Below the pieces are notes generated by a model. The model made no database searches and had not been told where the DNA came from. It saw nothing but the letters and a program-made list of their open reading frames with translations. Source: Bryobacteraceae bacterium (GTDB lineage Bacteria > Acidobacteriota > Terriglobia > Bryobacterales > Bryobacteraceae). Taken from it: DNA of 8,694 nucleotides. Below are positions 6,424 through 8,694 of the stretch, piece after piece; positions within the stretch are counted from its first letter, which is position 1; every line of letters starts with the position of its first letter. The DNA is taken from NCBI GenBank assembly GCA_947456995.1, contig CANGVB010000115.1:1-8694 (forward strand), read 5' to 3'. The position numbers and the translations under genes were made by a program.

Positions 6424-6837
6424 TCAGGCAAAAGGATTCACGATCCTCACCCCACCCAAACTGCCCCCCGCATTCAGATCTTCACTCAGCAGCACCTCTG
6501 CTCCCCCCAATTTCGCTGCATGAACAATCATCGAATCCCAAAATGATATCCGGTGCAAGCGGTGCAGCTCGATTGCGGAAATCACGTCCAATTCATTGAA
6601 CCGCACCACTCGCATCCTCGTCATCAACTCCACTTTTTGTTGCGCCACCTCCGGTAAAACCCCAAGCTTCCGGGTCGCCACAGCAAAGTATTCCTGCATC
6701 ACCTGCAACGAAACTAACGCCTGCCGTGCCAGGACTTTTTCTTGAATCAGACGAATAGCAACGCCTTGCTTTACTGGGTTTGAAGCATCATCGGCATAAA
6801 CGAAGATATTGCTATCCAAAAAGGCTAAGCCACTCAT
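6424..6837 (-). CDS. vapC: PIN-domain toxin, VapC type
   Basis: This 137-residue PIN-domain protein is the normal VapC length. VapC toxins are Mg-dependent endoribonucleases that cut tRNA, rRNA or mRNA and are held inactive by their cognate antitoxin. The four acidic metal ligands are all visible: Asp8 in FLDSNIFVY, Glu49 in VMQEYF, Asp101 in SFWDSMIVHAA, and Asp120 in LLSEDLNAG. The protein ends with the usual final strand (GVRIVNPFA). The ATG at 6837 overlaps the antitoxin stop as ATGA, a 4-bp overlap typical of toxin-antitoxin operons and consistent with coupled translation. With all catalytic residues present the toxin should be active; its RNA target cannot be read from the sequence. It converges on the kinase gene 177 bp away. 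Confidence 0.92.
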   Translation of the reverse strand: MSGLAFLDSNIFVYADDASNPVKQGVAIRLIQEKVLARQALVSLQVMQEYFAVATRKLGVLPEVAQQKVELMTRMRVVRFNELDVISAIELHRLHRISFWDSMIVHAAKLGGAEVLLSEDLNAGGSLGGVRIVNPFA

Positions 6838-7061
6838 CGCCGTTCGTGTGCTTCTTCACGATCAAACTTCCAACCCTTCGAGTTCCCCTGCGAAATTCTT
6901 GACAGCCGCTCAAACTCCTCCGCATCCCTTGTCGGATCCGTCTTGCCAGCCAGTTCCTCCAGATACTCGCGAACCAGTTGGTTTACACTCGTCCCCAACT
7001 GTTCAGCCCGTTTCCGCGCCTTTAGAACCACTTCGTCATTCACAGAAAGCGTCAAGTTCAT
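6834..7061 (-). CDS. vapB: Antitoxin, VapB type (ribbon-helix-helix, DUF6364-like)
   Basis: With the ATG at 7061 the protein has 75 residues. The N-terminal part, MNLTLSVNDEVVLKARKRAE then LGTSVNQLVREYLEELAG, has the strand-helix-helix pattern of ribbon-helix-helix DNA-binding antitoxins and resembles the DUF6364-like group. The C-terminal tail, ending GWKFDREEAHERR, is the kind of flexible segment that in VapB proteins threads across the toxin active site; its Trp-Lys-Phe and Arg residues are typical. The frame opens further upstream at an ATG at 7097, but that would start inside the -35 box of the apparent promoter, and the extra residues (MDNQYVRTYTVL) do not look like the family. The stop overlaps the vapC start by 4 bp. 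It is expected to repress its own promoter together with VapC. Confidence 0.87.
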   Translation of the reverse strand: MNLTLSVNDEVVLKARKRAEQLGTSVNQLVREYLEELAGKTDPTRDAEEFERLSRISQGNSKGWKFDREEAHERR

Positions 7062-7067
7062 AAGCAC

Positions 7068-7096
7068 AGTATACGTGCGCACATATTGGTTGTCCA
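7068..7096 (-). promoter_or_regulatory. Sigma70-type promoter of vapBC
   Basis: Reading the minus strand, TGGACA (7096-7091) is followed after exactly 17 bp by TATACT (7073-7068). These are 5/6 matches to TTGACA and TATAAT with ideal spacing. The vapB ATG begins 6 bp after the -10 box, which predicts transcription starting at or within a base or two of the ATG, so the mRNA would be leaderless or nearly so. The prediction is by eye; no start site data are available. Confidence 0.7.
7071..7086. promoter_or_regulatory. Imperfect palindrome within the vapBC promoter, candidate VapB(C) operator
   Basis: ATACGTGCGCACATAT is a 16-bp inverted repeat centred between 7078 and 7079. It has a perfect 8-bp core GTGCGCAC and outer arms ATA/TAT, with one mismatched pair (C7074/A7083). 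It fills the spacer and overlaps the upstream half of the -10 box, so a dimer bound here would block RNA polymerase. VapBC complexes usually autorepress through such repeats. Binding itself is inferred. Confidence 0.55.
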
Positions 7097-7168
7097 TTTA
7101 TGCGCGAAAGGGTGGAAACCGCTTTATGCCGCTCCCGAGCCTGTCCTGGGTCAATCCACTCGCCTGAC

Positions 7169-8173
7169 CTAAACCGGCTTCCCCTCCACCACACTCACCA
7201 TCGACGAGGTCGGCGTTACCGAACTCAACTCAAACCCGGACATCTCAAACAGCTTCCGGAACTGCTTCTCAGTCCGCTCAAGCCCACCGGGGAAGGTCAT
7301 CATCGTCATGTCGAAAGCCTTCGATATCGACGGCTCGTTGCCCTCGGGCACAACACACTCCACCACCAGCAAGCGGCCCCCAGCCGGGATCACCTTCCGG
7401 CAATGCCCCAGAATTTGGATGCACTGCTCGTCGGTCCAGTCATGAATGATGTGGCGGAAAAGATAGGCATCTGCACCAGTCGGGACGGTCTCAAAGAAGC
7501 TGCCTTCCAGCACCGTGCAGCGGTCAGCCAGCCCACCGGCCTCAAGATTCGCCTTCGCGCGCCCCATCACATGGCCCAGATCAAACAACAACCCACGCAT
7601 CTCCGGATACCGATTCAGCACCCCGCTGATCAACGATCCATTCCCGCCACCAATATCGGCTAACACCGAAATACCGCTGAAATCATAGGCATCGAGCATG
7701 GCCTCGGTCTCATAGCCGTGAATGCTGGTCATGCCTGCATCGAGAATCGGCCCCAATTCCGGATGCTCCCCGACATAGTCAAAGATCGGCTTGCCAAAGA
7801 CCTTGTCAAAGCCAGGCGTGCCTGTTTTTACTGCATGAAACAGACCATCCCAGCCCGCGAACATGTGATGGAACATCCGCGCACCAGATCGATAAGAGCC
7901 AACTGCATCCGTTCGCAGCACAGCCGACAAAGGCGTGTGATCGAAGGTGCCATCCCCCACTGCTCGAAACAATCCCTGGCTGGCCAGAAATCGCATCATG
8001 CGGCGCAGGGCCTCTTCATGACAGCCGCTAGCCACCGCCAATTCCGAAACCGGACGGGGTTTGCCCGCCTCAATCTGGTCGGCGATGCCAAGCTCGGCTG
8101 CAGTGCAGATGGCCCTGCTTAGCGCAGCTCCGTGCATCAATTCATTCAGTTTGTCGGTCTCTTGCTTCGCCAT
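7169..8173 (-). CDS. SAM-dependent O-methyltransferase (COMT / CrtF-like, Methyltransf_2 family)
   Basis: This 334-residue enzyme matches the family's normal length and transfers a methyl group from S-adenosylmethionine to a hydroxyl on a small molecule. The N-terminal 85 residues form a winged-helix dimerisation domain (SRAICTAAELGIADQI at 19-34, then HEEALRRMMRFLASQGLF at 52-69). The Rossmann domain carries the SAM motif LADIGGGNGSL (171-181), FDLGHV (197-202, ribose region), the catalytic-base segment RHIIHDWTDEQC (240-251) with His244 matching the general base of plant COMTs, and PGGLERTEKQF (295-305), where Glu299 fits the second active-site acid. Relatives act on caffeate, polyketides, phenazines or hydroxyneurosporene; the substrate here cannot be told. 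The ATG at 8173 lies inside the end of the upstream PEP-CTERM gene (28-bp overlap), with no clear ribosome site, suggesting coupled translation. Downstream is the vapBC promoter, 72 bp beyond the stop. Confidence 0.87.
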   Translation of the reverse strand: MAKQETDKLNELMHGAALSRAICTAAELGIADQIEAGKPRPVSELAVASGCHEEALRRMMRFLASQGLFRAVGDGTFDHTPLSAVLRTDAVGSYRSGARMFHHMFAGWDGLFHAVKTGTPGFDKVFGKPIFDYVGEHPELGPILDAGMTSIHGYETEAMLDAYDFSGISVLADIGGGNGSLISGVLNRYPEMRGLLFDLGHVMGRAKANLEAGGLADRCTVLEGSFFETVPTGADAYLFRHIIHDWTDEQCIQILGHCRKVIPAGGRLLVVECVVPEGNEPSISKAFDMTMMTFPGGLERTEKQFRKLFEMSGFELSSVTPTSSMVSVVEGKPV

Positions 8174-8694
8174 AGGTGTCTGGCAAGAATATCACGGCGC
8201 CGAATGCAGATCAGGGTTGCCAGACCACCGAAAGACAGAATGATTGTGGTTGGCTCGGGCACTTCCGGGCCGCCCCCTTCGGTCTGATTCTCCAGTGTCA
8301 GGCGGCCTGTGTAAGTCACCAGATCGTTATAAACAAGACTACCTGCCAGAGTGAAACCCAATGTCGGTGTGGCATTCGTGGCCACACCAGCGCTAACCGG
8401 GCCGAAGACCCCGCACGAGTGAACCTGATTCGCTGAGGAAGCCCCCAGGATGGCGCAATCGGTGCCCTGGATCAGGCTGTTCTGATTCGTCAGATTGATG
8501 AAGGGGGTGTGGCTGAAGTTGGTAAAGCCGCCCCCGTTGCCCTGTATGTCCTTCAGTGTGCCGCTGAAAGATGAGGTAAGTGTGTTGTACGGCCCGCCAA
8601 TCGTCCCAAACGAAAGGCTCACGCTGATCGGTGTGAAGCCAGTCTGGTTGAGCGTCAGCACCTCGATCGTCCAGTCAAGCCAGGGGTCTGGATT
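8146..8694 (-). CDS. PEP-CTERM sorting-domain protein, N-terminus outside the window
   Basis: The frame is open to the window edge (visible start NPDPWLDWTIEV), so the gene begins beyond 8694; 182 residues are visible. An internal GTG at 8661 is probably not the start. The visible part is Gly/Ser/Thr/Asn-rich and beta-prone, like secreted surface proteins, with two cysteines (Cys80 and Cys94 of the visible part) that may pair. The C-terminus has the tripartite sorting signal: VPEP (145-148), a hydrophobic helix TIILSFGGLATLICI, and the basic cluster RRR (165-167). In this system the exosortase cuts near PEP after export, in organisms that also make exopolysaccharide. Unusually, a 15-residue tail (DILARHLWRSKRPTN) follows the arginines and runs into the methyltransferase gene. 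The function of the exported part is unknown. Confidence 0.82.
   Translation of the reverse strand, partial: NPDPWLDWTIEVLTLNQTGFTPISVSLSFGTIGGPYNTLTSSFSGTLKDIQGNGGGFTNFSHTPFINLTNQNSLIQGTDCAILGASSANQVHSCGVFGPVSAGVATNATPTLGFTLAGSLVYNDLVTYTGRLTLENQTEGGGPEVPEPTTIILSFGGLATLICIRRRDILARHLWRSKRPTN

Noticed and set aside
7117..7135. Short GCTC/GAGC hairpin between the methyltransferase stop and vapB
   Set aside because: A four-base stem with no T run is too weak to be called a terminator.
7100..7663. 187-codon plus-strand frame across the methyltransferase 3' half
   Set aside because: It is antisense to the catalytic region of the methyltransferase; its composition (many His, Arg, Pro) is that of a GC-rich shadow frame.

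Overview
The window looks like a chromosomal stretch from a moderately GC-rich Gram-negative bacterium, most plausibly an acidobacterium of the Solibacter/Bryobacter type. This is inferred from the combination of a TrpE(G)-type anthranilate synthase, hopanoid-pathway HpnE, a class 1B PyrD, a PEP-CTERM sorted protein, a hybrid sensor kinase and a VapBC module. No rRNA or other phylogenetic marker is present, so the placement is tentative. There are no tRNA or rRNA genes, insertion sequences, CRISPR arrays or long repeats that I can see.

Positions 1-2765 (plus strand) hold a tightly packed gene train. It begins with the 3' end of a glutamine amidotransferase that reads like the C-terminal half of a fused anthranilate synthase (tryptophan synthesis). 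Next come a small Cys/His-rich three-helix membrane protein of unknown function, a possible 38-residue micropeptide, hpnE (hydroxysqualene to squalene, FAD dependent), and a small exported beta-sandwich protein with a Tat-like signal. Gaps are 27 bp or less, so one transcript is likely.

Positions 2762-4065 (minus strand) are pyrD-ridA, a two-gene unit for pyrimidine synthesis and enamine/imine hydrolysis. It converges on the first unit so closely that the two opposing TAG stops share the palindrome CTAG. A 144-bp divergent spacer separates pyrD from a 678-residue hybrid histidine kinase (4210-6246, plus). The kinase has two membrane helices, HAMP, HisKA, HATPase and a receiver domain, followed by a C-terminal HPt-like bundle whose phospho-acceptor histidine appears to be replaced by arginine.

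Positions 6247-6423 form a convergent spacer with no convincing gene. Positions 6424-7096 (minus) are a complete VapBC toxin-antitoxin module. It has a 4-bp gene overlap and a near-consensus sigma70-type promoter whose spacing predicts a leaderless or almost leaderless antitoxin mRNA. An imperfect palindrome between the -35 and -10 boxes is a ready candidate for the autoregulatory operator.

Positions 7169-8694 (minus) carry the 3' part of a PEP-CTERM secreted protein, overlapping by 28 bp the start of a SAM-dependent O-methyltransferase of the COMT/CrtF-like family. I found no wholly new system. The points most worth following are the degenerate HPt domain, the cysteine-rich membrane protein beside hpnE, and the promoter/operator architecture of the VapBC module.
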